Made by a program: the position numbers and the translations under genes. Below, one piece after another: positions 1 to 8,583 of a stretch of DNA of 64,000 nucleotides. The notes under the pieces are model-generated. The model was given only the letters and a program-made list of their open reading frames with translations, was not told the DNA's origin and ran no database searches. Source of the DNA: 39-52-133 sp035531075 (GTDB lineage Bacteria > Pseudomonadota > Gammaproteobacteria > Burkholderiales > Gallionellaceae); contig DATKTO010000029.1 in the NCBI GenBank assembly GCA_035531075.1, positions 62,001-126,000 of the forward strand. Direction: 5' to 3'. Position 1 is the first letter of the stretch. Each line of letters starts with the position of its first letter.

Positions 1-936
1 TTTGAATTGCTGAGCGAAGACGACCAGACTGACCCCAAAACCGCAACCATCGTTGCGCAGAAACTGGTGGATGCAGGAGTGAATGGCGTCATCGGCCATC
101 TTAATTCCGGCACCACCATCCCCGCTTCCAGAATTTACAACGACAACGGCATCGCGCAAATCTCCCCTTCTGCAACTGCAGTCAGTTACACCGCACAGGG
201 CTTCAAGACCGCGTACCGCGTGATGGCCAACGATGGCCAGCAGGGCAAGGTGCTGGGCGAATTCGCAGTCAAAAAATTAAATGCAAAATCCATCGCCGTA
301 ATTGATGATAAGACTTCCTACGGTCAAGGTTTAGCAAAAGAGTTCATCAAGTCCGCACAGGCACTGGGCGCCCAAATCGTCGCACATGAATACACAACCA
401 ATCAGGCTGTGGACTTTAGCGCCGTACTTACTTCGATCAAAGGCAAGAAACCTGATTTGGTGTTTTTTGCTGGAATGGATCCACAAGGAGTACCTTTGGT
501 AAAGCAGCTTAAATCTCTTGGGCTGACCGCTAAATTCATGATGGGCGATGGCGGCTATACGCCCAAGATGCCGGAGCTGGCAGGTGCTGCGGCGGACGGC
601 ATGTATGCCTCGCTGCCCGGCGTGCCGCTGGACAAGATGCCGAATGGACGCGATTTTGCGCAGCGCTATGAAGCAAAATTCAAGCAGCCTATCCAGTTGT
701 ATGCGCCCTATTGCTACGATGCGACCAACGTGATGATCGCCGCCATGCAAAAAGCCGGTTCGGCAGAGCCTGCGAAATATCTGCCGGAACTTGCGAAGAT
801 CAGTCATGACGGCGTCACCGCCAAAATCGTATTCGATGACAAAGGCGACCTCAAGGGCGGCGCCATCACCCTGTATCAGGTGCAGCAAGGCAAGTGGGTA
901 GCGCTTGAAACCATGGGCGGTTCAACGGCGCCTTGA
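1..936 (+). CDS. livK: Branched-chain amino acid ABC transporter substrate-binding protein (5' partial)
   Basis: Periplasmic binding protein of a Liv/HAAT-type ABC importer, expected to bind leucine, isoleucine, valine or related amides and deliver them to LivHM. The reading frame is open from base 1, so the signal peptide and first part of the protein lie outside the window. The visible 310 or so residues show family features: GVIGHLNSGTTIPAS near the start, a TAYRVMANDGQQG stretch, then IAVIDDKTSYGQGLA and LVFFAGMDPQG in the second lobe. Genes for the two permeases and two ATPases follow in the same direction after a 114-bp gap. The real ligand cannot be read from sequence; urea or short-chain amides are alternatives in this family. 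Confidence 0.9.
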   Translation, partial: FELLSEDDQTDPKTATIVAQKLVDAGVNGVIGHLNSGTTIPASRIYNDNGIAQISPSATAVSYTAQGFKTAYRVMANDGQQGKVLGEFAVKKLNAKSIAVIDDKTSYGQGLAKEFIKSAQALGAQIVAHEYTTNQAVDFSAVLTSIKGKKPDLVFFAGMDPQGVPLVKQLKSLGLTAKFMMGDGGYTPKMPELAGAAADGMYASLPGVPLDKMPNGRDFAQRYEAKFKQPIQLYAPYCYDATNVMIAAMQKAGSAEPAKYLPELAKISHDGVTAKIVFDDKGDLKGGAITLYQVQQGKWVALETMGGSTAP

Positions 937-970
937 TCAGCTTCTTATTAATTCAAAACGGTACATCAAC

Positions 971-1014
971 GTAGGGTGCGTCATACGCACCATGGTGCGC
1001 ACGGCGCACCCTAC
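971..1014. repeat. REP-like inverted repeat between livK and livH
   Basis: Outer arms gtagggtgcg (971-980) and cgcaccctac (1005-1014) are perfect inverse complements, and a 12-base perfect palindrome gcaccatggtgc lies inside at 987-998. It resembles dispersed palindromes common in proteobacterial intergenic regions (from memory, not searched). It may fold in the livK-livHMGF transcript and help set the excess of binding protein over permease. Confidence 0.6.
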
Positions 1015-1050
1015 ATGATTTGTGTATCGCTTTTTTCTTTGTAAGCATCC

Positions 1051-1974
1051 ATGGAAATATTTTTACAGCAAATAATCAACGGTCTGGTACAGGGCAGCGT
1101 GTATGCGCTGGTCGCGCTTGGCTACACCATGGTTTACGGCATTCTCGGCCTGATTAACTTCGCTCACGGCGAGGTGGTGATGGTGGGCGCGATGGTTGCG
1201 CTGGCTGCGGTTCAGGTGCTGCTGGCTGCCGCGCTATCACCTGTGCTGGTGTTGCTGCTCAGCGTGATACTGGCAGTGGCAGTGTGCATGGCGCTGGGCT
1301 ACAGCATAGAGCGTATTGCCTATCGTCCCCTGCGCCATGCGCCGCGTCTGGCACCCTTGATCACTGCGATTGGCGTGTCCTTCGTGCTGCAGAATCTGGC
1401 GATGATCATCTGGGGCCGCGAATACCATTCCTTCCCGCAACTGCTGGCCAATGGCTCGCATAACATTGGCGGCGCAATCATCACCGAGGTGCAGATTGCA
1501 ATCGTGATTGTCGCCATGCTGGTGATGACAGGCTTGATGCTGCTGGTGCATCGCACCCGTCTCGGTCGCGCGATGCGTGCGGTAGCAGAAAACCAGACTG
1601 CGGCCAGCCTGATGGGCGTGAACATCAACAAAGTGATCTCCACCACCTTTATGCTGGGATCGGCACTGGCTGCCATTGCAGGCATCATGGTGAGCGCCAA
1701 CTATGGCGTGGTGCATTACTACATGGGCTTTATTCTGGGACTCAAGGCTTTCACTGCAGCCGTGCTTGGCGGGATCGGTAATCTACGGGGCGCGATGCTG
1801 GGCGGCGTGTTGCTGGGGCTGATCGAAAGCCTGGGTGCGGGCTATATCGGCGCGCTCACCGGCGGCATTCTGGGCAGCCATTATCAGGATGCCTTTGCCT
1901 TTATCGTGCTGATCACCGTGCTGGTGTTCCGCCCATCCGGCCTGCTGGGCGAAAGGGTGTCCGAACGTGCGTAA
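1051..1974 (+). CDS. livH: Branched-chain amino acid ABC transporter permease LivH
   Basis: Inner-membrane permease of the Liv importer, 307 residues. The protein is almost entirely hydrophobic helices and opens with the typical QQIINGLVQGSVYALVALGY segment. The family cytoplasmic loop is present as GRAMRAVAENQTAASLMGVN, about 180 residues in, which couples to the ATPases. ATG start at 1051, just after the repeat-bearing gap behind livK. Its 3' end overlaps livM by 8 bases, indicating translational coupling. It should pair with LivM as a heterodimer. Length and motifs are normal for the family. Confidence 0.93.
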   Translation: MEIFLQQIINGLVQGSVYALVALGYTMVYGILGLINFAHGEVVMVGAMVALAAVQVLLAAALSPVLVLLLSVILAVAVCMALGYSIERIAYRPLRHAPRLAPLITAIGVSFVLQNLAMIIWGREYHSFPQLLANGSHNIGGAIITEVQIAIVIVAMLVMTGLMLLVHRTRLGRAMRAVAENQTAASLMGVNINKVISTTFMLGSALAAIAGIMVSANYGVVHYYMGFILGLKAFTAAVLGGIGNLRGAMLGGVLLGLIESLGAGYIGALTGGILGSHYQDAFAFIVLITVLVFRPSGLLGERVSERA

Positions 1975-3073
1975 AATTATCCAATATAAACATATCATTA
2001 TAATTTTAGCGCTGGCTATACTGGTGCTCGCCTTGCCCTTCGCCACCGACGAATTGCTGGGCCGCGGCTGGGTGCGCATCCTCGATTTTGCGCTGCTGTT
2101 TATCATGCTGGCACTCGGCCTCAATATCGTGGTCGGCTATGCCGGCCTGCTCGATCTGGGCTATGTGGCGTTCTTTGCGGTGGGCGCTTACACCTATGCG
2201 CTGCTGGCCTCGCCGCAGCTGGGCCTGCATCTGCCGTTCTGGATTATCCTGCCCATCGGGGCCCTCATCGCCGCCCTCTTCGGCGCCTTGCTCGGCACAC
2301 CCACGCTCAAGTTGCGCGGCGACTATCTGGCCATCGTCACGCTGGGTTTCGGCGAGATCATCCGCATCTTCCTCAACAATCTGAATGCGCCGGTCAATAT
2401 CACCAACGGCGCGCAGGGCATCAGCCAGATCGACCCGATGCATGTTGCGGATTTTTATTTCAGCCGCAGCCATGAAATATTCGGCATCAGTTTCCACTCG
2501 GTGCACCAGCACTATTACCTGTTTCTGGCGCTCACCCTGATGGTTGTTTTTGTGTCGTCACGCCTGCAATATTCACGCATCGGTCGCGCCTGGATGGCCA
2601 TCCGCGAGGACGAGGTGGCTGCCGAAGCGATGGGCATCAACACGCGCAACATCAAGTTATTGGCCTTCGTGATGGGCGCCAGCTTCGGCGGCATCGCCGG
2701 CGGCTTGTTCGCCGGCTTTCAGGGCTTTGTCAGCCCGGAAAGCTTCAGCCTGATGGAGTCGGTGATGATCCTGTGCATGGTAGTGCTGGGCGGCATGGGC
2801 AACATCGGCGGCGTCATCCTCGGCGGCGTGCTGCTGGTGGTGCTGCCAGAAGCCTTGCGCAACGGCGCCGGCCCGGCACAGCAGTGGCTGCTCGGCAGAA
2901 CGCTGATCGATCCGGAAAGCCTGCGCCTGCTGTTTTTCGGCATCGCGCTGATCGCCGTGATGCTGTGGCGCCCTGCCGGGCTGTGGCCCTCAAGCACGCG
3001 CCGCCGCGAACTCGAAGCGGTGGATGGTGTGGCGCAACAGGAACAGGACACGGTGTATGACGCCAAACACTAA
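1967..3073 (+). CDS. livM: Branched-chain amino acid ABC transporter permease LivM
   Basis: Second inner-membrane permease of the Liv importer, 368 residues, GTG start inside the end of livH. Many hydrophobic helices are visible. Family signatures include LNIVVGYAGLLDLGYVAFFA near residue 50, the KLRGDYLAIVTLGFGEI segment, and the ATPase-coupling loop GRAWMAIREDEVAAEAMGIN. The C-terminal tail is hydrophilic and overlaps the start of livG. It should work with LivH as the membrane channel, with LivG and LivF supplying ATP hydrolysis. Confidence 0.93.
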   Translation: MRKIIQYKHIIIILALAILVLALPFATDELLGRGWVRILDFALLFIMLALGLNIVVGYAGLLDLGYVAFFAVGAYTYALLASPQLGLHLPFWIILPIGALIAALFGALLGTPTLKLRGDYLAIVTLGFGEIIRIFLNNLNAPVNITNGAQGISQIDPMHVADFYFSRSHEIFGISFHSVHQHYYLFLALTLMVVFVSSRLQYSRIGRAWMAIREDEVAAEAMGINTRNIKLLAFVMGASFGGIAGGLFAGFQGFVSPESFSLMESVMILCMVVLGGMGNIGGVILGGVLLVVLPEALRNGAGPAQQWLLGRTLIDPESLRLLFFGIALIAVMLWRPAGLWPSSTRRRELEAVDGVAQQEQDTVYDAKH

Positions 3074-3839
3074 CTCACCCCTGCTGCAACTCTCGGGAGT
3101 TGGCAAACACTTCGGCGGCCTCGCAGCGCTCACCGACGTGTCGCTGCACATCAAGCACGGCGAAATCTACGGCCTGATCGGCCCCAATGGCGCGGGCAAA
3201 ACCACGCTGTTCAACATCCTCACCGGCCTGTACCAGCTCGATGCCGGCAGCTTCAGCTTCGCTGGCAACACCTATAACTGCTGCAAACCGCACCTGCTGG
3301 CGCAGGCCGGCATTGCGCGCACCTTCCAGAACATCCGCCTGTTCGCCAACATGACAGCGCTGGAAAACATCATGGTCGGCCGCCACCTGCGCACCCGCAC
3401 CGGCGTATGGGGCGCGCTCACGCGCAACGCCGCAGCGCGTGCCGAGGAGAGTGCGATTGCCGAACGCGCGCACGAACTGCTGCGCTATGTCGGCATCCAC
3501 CGACCGTCACACACGCTAGCGAAAAATCTGTCCTACGGCGAACAGCGCCGACTGGAAATTGCCCGCGCCCTGGCAACTGACCCCACCCTGCTGGCACTTG
3601 ACGAACCCGCCGCCGGCATGAACGCCACCGAGACCGAAAGTCTGAAGGCGCTGCTGCAAACCATACGTGCCAGCGGCATCACCATCCTGCTGATCGAACA
3701 CGACGTAAAACTCATCATGGGCTTATGCGACCGCGTCGCGGTGCTCAACTACGGCAAGAAAATAGCCGAGGATCAGCCCGAAGCGATCCGCAATAATCCC
3801 GCGGTGATCGAAGCCTATCTCGGCGGGAGTCACGCATGA
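3057..3839 (+). CDS. livG: Branched-chain amino acid ABC transporter ATP-binding protein LivG
   Basis: One of the two ATPase subunits of the Liv importer, about 260 residues. Walker A is GPNGAGKTT, the signature region reads NLSYGEQRRLEIARAL and Walker B LLALDEPAAGM; a switch histidine follows in LLIEHDVKLI. I chose ATG 3057, behind an aggaacagga ribosome-binding stretch, rather than the upstream GTG at 3024 inside livM, because homologous proteins start a few residues before the first beta strand (LLQLSGVGKHFGG). The gene overlaps livM by 17 bases and livF by 4, so all four genes form one translation-coupled operon. Confidence 0.93.
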   Translation: MTPNTNSPLLQLSGVGKHFGGLAALTDVSLHIKHGEIYGLIGPNGAGKTTLFNILTGLYQLDAGSFSFAGNTYNCCKPHLLAQAGIARTFQNIRLFANMTALENIMVGRHLRTRTGVWGALTRNAAARAEESAIAERAHELLRYVGIHRPSHTLAKNLSYGEQRRLEIARALATDPTLLALDEPAAGMNATETESLKALLQTIRASGITILLIEHDVKLIMGLCDRVAVLNYGKKIAEDQPEAIRNNPAVIEAYLGGSHA

Positions 3840-4540
3840 GCCTGCTCGAAGTGCACGACCTGAAAGTGGCCTACGGCGGCATCCACGCGCTGAAAGGCAT
3901 CAGCCTCACCGTGGCGCAGGGCGAGCTGGTGGCGCTGATCGGCAGCAACGGCGCGGGCAAAACCACCACCCTCAAGGCGCTGGCCGGCCTCTTGCCCTAC
4001 AGCGGCAAAGCCCACTACCGGCAGGCCTCGCTGCTGCACCGCGCCAGCCACCAGCGCGTGCTGGACGGCATCGCGCTGGTGCCGGAAGGCCGCGGCGTAT
4101 TTGCACGCATGAGCGTGCTGGAAAATTTGCAGATGGGCGCCTACATCCGCCACGACAAGGAGATCGCGCAGGACATCGACCGCATCTACGACCTCTTTCC
4201 GCGCCTCGCCGAACGCCGCAGCCAACTCGCCGGCACCTTATCCGGCGGAGAACAGCAAATGGTCGCGATGGGCCGCGCCCTGATGAGCCGCCCCACCTTG
4301 CTGATGCTGGACGAACCCAGCATGGGGCTTGCGCCGCTGATGGTGGAAAAAATCTTCGACACCATCCGCAACATCTCCGCGCAGGGCGTGTCGATATTGC
4401 TGGTGGAACAGAATGCCAAACTGGCACTGGAAGTCGCGCAGCGCGGCTATGTGCTGGAGAGCGGGAATATTACGCTGGCGGATAGCGCGGCGAATCTGCT
4501 GGGGAGTGATGCGGTGCAGCGGGCTTATCTGGGTGGTTGA
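3836..4540 (+). CDS. livF: Branched-chain amino acid ABC transporter ATP-binding protein LivF
   Basis: Second ATPase of the Liv importer, 234 residues, the usual LivF length. Walker A GSNGAGKTT, signature LSGGEQQMVAMGRAL, Walker B LLMLDEPSMGLAP and the switch region LLVEQNAKLAL are all present. The ATGA overlap with livG makes it the last member of the livKHMGF operon. It is followed by a small hairpin and then by a convergent gene on the other strand. Confidence 0.93.
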   Translation: MSLLEVHDLKVAYGGIHALKGISLTVAQGELVALIGSNGAGKTTTLKALAGLLPYSGKAHYRQASLLHRASHQRVLDGIALVPEGRGVFARMSVLENLQMGAYIRHDKEIAQDIDRIYDLFPRLAERRSQLAGTLSGGEQQMVAMGRALMSRPTLLMLDEPSMGLAPLMVEKIFDTIRNISAQGVSILLVEQNAKLALEVAQRGYVLESGNITLADSAANLLGSDAVQRAYLGG

Positions 4541-4547
4541 GCAATTA

Positions 4548-4570
4548 AAAGGGAAGCGTCCCCTTTATTT
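4548..4570. terminator. Possible terminator between livF and a convergent gene
   Basis: AAAGGG (4548-4553) can pair with CCCTTT (4561-4566) across a 7-base loop and is followed by atttt-like sequence on both strands. The location between two converging genes fits a bidirectional terminator, but the stem is short and the T runs are weak. Confidence 0.4.
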
Positions 4571-4588
4571 CCGCTGGGATTAGGAAAC

Positions 4589-5344
4589 TCATTTGCTAGT
4601 GTCCGGTAGGCAGAAGTAAGGGACTTCGACCTGGGAGAATGCAAGAATAGGGAAGATATCTTCTTCGCGCCCAAGCTGCCCAATATCTGTACCGAACAGA
4701 TCTTCGAGTATGGCCATGATTGCACCTTCGAGAAAGTCTGTGAAATTCGCTGTTGTCGATTGTACTTCGTCGAAAAAGACGCGCAGACCTTGCTCCGGGT
4801 TGGCTTGGTCTACAGCTTTCAGCAGCGCTGCATTTGCAGCAAGCTCTGCACCGAGGTATAAATTGTTGCCGACAGTTCCACCGAGGACGACTTCGAAGGT
4901 GAGATCGTCTGCGACTTGTTCCCAGCCAGCGCCGATTTCCGTTGCCGAGTAATGGAATGCGAATGAGTTTCGGACCCGATAGATCGTATTTGACCGACTG
5001 AAATATGCCTTGAGTTTTGCGTTTGCTTCGCGGGCAACAGGATGAAGCTTTGGTTCAAGCCGCTGAGAAAGTTTGGACCCGAACCAAGCCTTTCCAACTT
5101 CGCCCCACGCCTCGTACAACTTGCCTGCCAATACCCGTGCATAAATCATGGCCTGCGCACCATTCGCTAAGCTTTCGATCGATGAATCAGTCCCTGACCT
5201 ACCGCTGTGAAGGCACCAAGCGAAGACTTTGTGAAGCGAATTGATCTCGTTCTGCATATGCCCAGCCAGTAGCAGAAAGTCACGTTCTGCGACCGCCATT
5301 TTCGCAACTGCATCCTTCGGTAGATGTATTCTGCGTATTTTCAT
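4589..5344 (-). CDS. Hypothetical protein with a HEPN-type RNxxxxH motif
   Basis: A 251-residue soluble protein that I do not recognise as a named family. It is largely helical in composition. At residues 125-131 it carries RNSFAFH, which fits the RNx4H active-site signature of HEPN-domain ribonucleases, in the common setting of a short helix ending in FHY. No membrane segment or signal peptide is visible. HEPN proteins are often toxins, abortive infection factors or RNA-processing enzymes, but a nucleotidyltransferase partner, usual for HEPN/MNT pairs, is not next to it. It faces livF tail to tail and has its own 197-bp upstream gap. Function is inference from one motif only. Confidence 0.6.
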   Translation of the reverse strand: MKIRRIHLPKDAVAKMAVAERDFLLLAGHMQNEINSLHKVFAWCLHSGRSGTDSSIESLANGAQAMIYARVLAGKLYEAWGEVGKAWFGSKLSQRLEPKLHPVAREANAKLKAYFSRSNTIYRVRNSFAFHYSATEIGAGWEQVADDLTFEVVLGGTVGNNLYLGAELAANAALLKAVDQANPEQGLRVFFDEVQSTTANFTDFLEGAIMAILEDLFGTDIGQLGREEDIFPILAFSQVEVPYFCLPDTSK

Positions 5345-5541
5345 AGACCACTAAGTGTATGCATGAGGTGCTTAAGGTTAAATTTGAGGGATCGACGAAG
5401 CTTAATCGCGAAATAACACTCAGGTATGCTCCGCTAGACTGCCGAATTACTTATTGCAACAGAAGAAATCATAGTGGCAGTTCTTGCATTTAAGCACCAC
5501 CAATTTATTCACTTATTCAAGTACTGGTGAAATATTTTCAC

Positions 5542-5868
5542 TCACGCCTGCCACACCCCAAACCCCGCCTCGCGCAGGCTGATGCCCAGCTCCACTTCCA
5601 TGTCGGCCGCTTCGTCATAGGACATCGGGTTATACGCCTCATACAGATCGGGCCATAAGCGCAAGCCGTATTGCTTGACGTAGCGGTTGGACTGGATGCC
5701 GGCCTTGTGTTTGTCGAAACGCACATCGGGGTCGAGTCCTGTCATGCCGACATAGACGCAGGGTTTGCCGGTGATGTAAGCCGGGTTGCACTTCTTGAAT
5801 TTGCCTTCGTAGAGCACGTCTTTCGACAGCTCGATTACATAGACGTTGTGGTGCTTGCGGCGTGCCAT
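5542..5868 (-). CDS. Small GIY-YIG-like protein
   Basis: A 108-residue protein. Two short strands, NVYVIEL (residues 8-14) and VYVGMT (38-43), are spaced like the GIY and YIG strands of the GIY-YIG nuclease fold, followed by an arginine (DVRFDKHKAG) and later acidic residues (ADMEVELG). This suggests a minimal GIY-YIG-like domain with no other domain attached. The first motif is degenerate, so catalysis is uncertain. It begins 9 bases after the stop of the zincin gene on the same strand and is probably cotranscribed with it. Confidence 0.6.
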   Translation of the reverse strand: MARRKHHNVYVIELSKDVLYEGKFKKCNPAYITGKPCVYVGMTGLDPDVRFDKHKAGIQSNRYVKQYGLRLWPDLYEAYNPMSYDEAADMEVELGISLREAGFGVWQA

Positions 5869-5877
5869 GGCTGCTTC

Positions 5878-6642
5878 TTAGCGCCAGTTGATTTCCACGG
5901 CGGTTTTTTCGCCGATGACGGACTCATGCAGCCCGGCTGGTATCTCTGACGTGCTCTGACTCACTGGCGTACGGCCTGCCATGATTTCTGCAAACCGCTG
6001 CGGCAGCAACGGGATCTGATCGGGAACTGCATAACCTTCTGGATAGATGGGCTGGTTGCTGGCCGGGTCATATTTGTCAGTCGCACCGAGCGTGTGCAGG
6101 AATTCGTGTGCGATCACGACGTTGTTTTGCCTAGCCATGTCGTGCGAGGCAAAAACATTTACGCGGCCGATCATGCCTTTCTGCAACCCGGTTGAATGGG
6201 GCAAATGGTTGGTGTTCAAAGGATCGAAATAAATCAAAAACATTTTTACCTGTGGACTTGCACCTTTGGTCTGCGCATTACGGTAAGACCACCAGCGCAT
6301 CTTCAGACTCCAGATGATGACTTCCAGTGCGCTTCCATGTTGCGGCGGTGCGGGTGGTTGCGCTGCCAGCAAGCCGCTCAGCCTGACTTCGATTGAGGCG
6401 CGCGATGCATGACCATAGCGTGCTGCCTCTTCCTGCATGAACACTTCAATCGGTTTGAAGTCAGCCAGCGTCAAGCCTTTCAGGTATTCCGCCGTTACTC
6501 CGCTGCCGTCGCCATTGATGAGATATACATTTACCGGCAAGGTATGCTTCCATTCCACCGAGCGCATTTTTGCACGCCATGTGCCCAGTGCAACCGCAGC
6601 GAGTATCAGCAGCAGGATGAAGATGCGGATTACTTTAAACAT
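5878..6642 (-). CDS. Membrane-anchored putative zinc metallopeptidase (zincin)
   Basis: A 254-residue protein with an N-terminal hydrophobic segment (about residues 4-20) preceded by a lysine and an arginine, so it is anchored with its body in the periplasm. The motif AHEFLHTLGATDKYDP (residues 178-193) contains HExxH (H179, E180, H183) plus an extended HTLG part typical of zincins. The rest has no family I can name. A distinct feature is that the motif reads like a metallopeptidase looking after a folded periplasmic substrate, but the substrate is unknown. It lies directly upstream of the GIY-YIG-like gene on the same strand. Confidence 0.6.
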   Translation of the reverse strand: MFKVIRIFILLLILAAVALGTWRAKMRSVEWKHTLPVNVYLINGDGSGVTAEYLKGLTLADFKPIEVFMQEEAARYGHASRASIEVRLSGLLAAQPPAPPQHGSALEVIIWSLKMRWWSYRNAQTKGASPQVKMFLIYFDPLNTNHLPHSTGLQKGMIGRVNVFASHDMARQNNVVIAHEFLHTLGATDKYDPASNQPIYPEGYAVPDQIPLLPQRFAEIMAGRTPVSQSTSEIPAGLHESVIGEKTAVEINWR

Positions 6643-6707
6643 GAATGATTGTCACGCTATGAACGATAGTGGCTCTTGTATACGAAGAGGCTTTTATGCG
6701 CCCGCTC

Positions 6708-7517
6708 CTACGCAAATAACTTGATCAACATTTTTGTCGCCAACACGAACAATACCAGCGCAAAAAGCTTCCTGAGACGCTCCATGGGCATGCGGTGTGT
6801 GGCTTTTGCTCCGAGCGGAGCGGTCAGCACAGTGCCGATGACCAGCCAAAGCAAGACAGGTAGTTGAACATAACCCAGACTACCGGCAGGCAGATCTACG
6901 CCGCGGTAATACCCGGTTACTATGTATCCTAGGGTTCCGCCAACCGCGATGGGGAATCCGATCGCTGCCGAGGTGGCAATGGCATTGCGTATGGGCTGCT
7001 TATGCCACACCAGATAGGGTACGCTGAGCACTCCTCCTCCTATGGATACTATGCTGCTGATCGCACCGATCACCATGCCTGCAGCGGTAACTTCCAGGCG
7101 ACCGGGATAATTACGGGTGGCATCAGGCTTAAGGCCAACCAGCATTTGAGTGGCTGAGAAATAGACGAATAAAATAAAGAAAATGGTGATGTAAAGCGTA
7201 TCCACAAAACCAACGATCAGCGCACCCAGCGCCGTGCCCAGCAAAATTCCGGGTGTGATGTAAAGAACAGTATCCCAGTTAACGGCATTGTGCGCGTGAT
7301 GCTGGTAAGCACTGGAGAGGGAGGTAAACAATATTGTCGCCATCGAAGTGCCGAGAGCCAGATGCAGGATATTGTGCGCGGATATATGCTGCACCTCAAA
7401 CAGGAAGACCAGCACCGGCACCAGGAGCAGGCCGCCACCGATGCCGAACAGGCCGGAGAAATAGCCGACGACCAGACCCAATATCAAATAATAGAGGATC
7501 CATTGCAGCTCAGGCAT
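6708..7517 (-). CDS. TauE/SafE-family sulfite/organosulfonate exporter-like membrane protein
   Basis: A 269-residue polytopic inner-membrane protein. It opens with LGLVVGYFSGLFGIGGGLLL, the hallmark first repeat of the TauE/SafE family, and the second repeat appears as GAISSIVSIGGGVLSVPYL. About eight hydrophobic helices are visible. Members export sulfite, sulfonates or related anions, or act in sulfur metabolism; the substrate here is unknown. I used ATG 7517 rather than the upstream in-frame start because the extra 54 residues look non-coding and lie inside the EVE gene. It overlaps that gene by 8 bases and is probably cotranscribed with it. Confidence 0.85.
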   Translation of the reverse strand: MPELQWILYYLILGLVVGYFSGLFGIGGGLLLVPVLVFLFEVQHISAHNILHLALGTSMATILFTSLSSAYQHHAHNAVNWDTVLYITPGILLGTALGALIVGFVDTLYITIFFILFVYFSATQMLVGLKPDATRNYPGRLEVTAAGMVIGAISSIVSIGGGVLSVPYLVWHKQPIRNAIATSAAIGFPIAVGGTLGYIVTGYYRGVDLPAGSLGYVQLPVLLWLVIGTVLTAPLGAKATHRMPMERLRKLFALVLFVLATKMLIKLFA

Positions 7518-7974
7518 GGGCGAGTTTCTCTGTGATGAATTTCCATTCCGCAGGATCCAGCGGCGTGATGGACAGACGGTTGCCGCGCTGCAGGATGCGC
7601 AGTCCTTCCAGTTCGGGGTGTGTGCGCAAATCGGCCAGTGAAATAATGTCGATTTTTTTGACAAACTGCACATCCACATTCATCCAGCGCGGTGTTTCCG
7701 CGGTGGATTTTGGATCGTAGTAATGGCTGGACTTGTCGAACTGGGTGGCATCGGGGTAGGCAGTGCTGCTCACGCGCGCGATGCCGGCGATGCCTGGCAC
7801 CTTGCAATTTGAATGGTAGAACAGCACGCCGTCGCCTATGCTCATCTGGTCGCGCATGAAATTGCGCGCCTGATAATTGCGTACGCCGTACCATGCAACA
7901 GTCTGTTGGGGCAGGTTGGCGAGATCGTCGATGCTGACATCGCTGGGTTCTGATTTCATGAGCCAGTAACGCAT
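7510..7974 (-). CDS. EVE domain-containing protein
   Basis: A 154-residue single-domain protein of the EVE family (PUA-like fold, related to human THYN1 and YTH readers). The start MRYWLMKSEPSDVSIDDL and the segment GVRNYQARNFMRDQMSIGDG are diagnostic. EVE domains bind modified bases in DNA or RNA, and bacterial EVE proteins are often fused to or near restriction systems; this one stands alone. ATG 7974 matches the conserved N-terminus, so the 14 upstream residues in the same frame are dropped. The coding end overlaps the TauE-like gene. Confidence 0.88.
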   Translation of the reverse strand: MRYWLMKSEPSDVSIDDLANLPQQTVAWYGVRNYQARNFMRDQMSIGDGVLFYHSNCKVPGIAGIARVSSTAYPDATQFDKSSHYYDPKSTAETPRWMNVDVQFVKKIDIISLADLRTHPELEGLRILQRGNRLSITPLDPAEWKFITEKLAHA

Positions 7975-8061
7975 GGTGTTTTTCCGCTGAAAAAAATAAT
8001 GCGACCGAGGTCGCATTAGGAACGGGCTTCATTTTATAGTAAGTAACAAAGCCCTGAATAA

Positions 8062-8237
8062 AGCCCCCCGCCTGTGCCGTTGACTCAATATCTTGAACCT
8101 GGGTTCAAGAGGGTCGGTTCCCGTCGCATCAGGTACATCCACAAGGGATGCGCACAACAGCGATTAAGAGGGGCGCGACCTAAGCTATGCTTATTGGTTC
8201 AAAGAATTATGAGCCTGACGAACACCGCAGGGTGCAA
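8062..8237 (-). ncRNA. ssrS: 6S RNA
   Basis: On the minus strand this segment carries the 6S hallmarks: a 5' part with cctgcggtgttcgtcaggct, a long imperfect rod with a central bubble, and a 3' part with cttgaacccaggttcaag then ggcacaggcgggggg that can close on the 5' end. The 6S RNA imitates an open promoter and holds sigma-70 RNA polymerase. Position directly downstream of zapA on the same strand is the classic proteobacterial arrangement. Ends are approximate to about 10 bases. Confidence 0.85.
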
Positions 8238-8268
8238 ACTTTCGGGAAATTTAATACTCAAATCCCCC

Positions 8269-8583
8269 TTAAAACAACTCATCCTGATCCGCCAAAACGG
8301 TATCGATAGCTGCCTGCATGGATTCCATTCTACGCTTAAAATCGGACATGTCAAAACCATTACCAAGCCGCGTAGTTAGCAGTTCGTGGGTGATATTGAG
8401 TGCGGCCATGATAGCGATGCGTTCAATCGAAGTGATCTTTCCGGCTTCCCTGATTTCACGCATATTTTTGTCGAGATATGCAACCGCATCAAGCAGTTCG
8501 GCGCGCTCCTCCTGCGGGCAGGCCACGCGAAATTCCCGGTCAAGAATGGTGACATCCAGGGTATTTATTTTTTCACTGCTCAT
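8269..8583 (-). CDS. zapA: Cell division protein ZapA
   Basis: A 104-residue ZapA, which cross-links FtsZ filaments and promotes Z-ring assembly. The N-terminal half (LDVTILDREFRVACPQEER) is the conserved globular part that starts with a hydrophobic strand and contains the RVACP-type motif. The C-terminal half is a coiled coil for dimerisation. It overlaps the preceding small coiled-coil gene by 4 bases, and 6S RNA follows. The same order (coiled-coil gene, zapA, 6S) is seen in many beta- and gammaproteobacteria. Confidence 0.9.
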   Translation of the reverse strand: MSSEKINTLDVTILDREFRVACPQEERAELLDAVAYLDKNMREIREAGKITSIERIAIMAALNITHELLTTRLGNGFDMSDFKRRMESMQAAIDTVLADQDELF

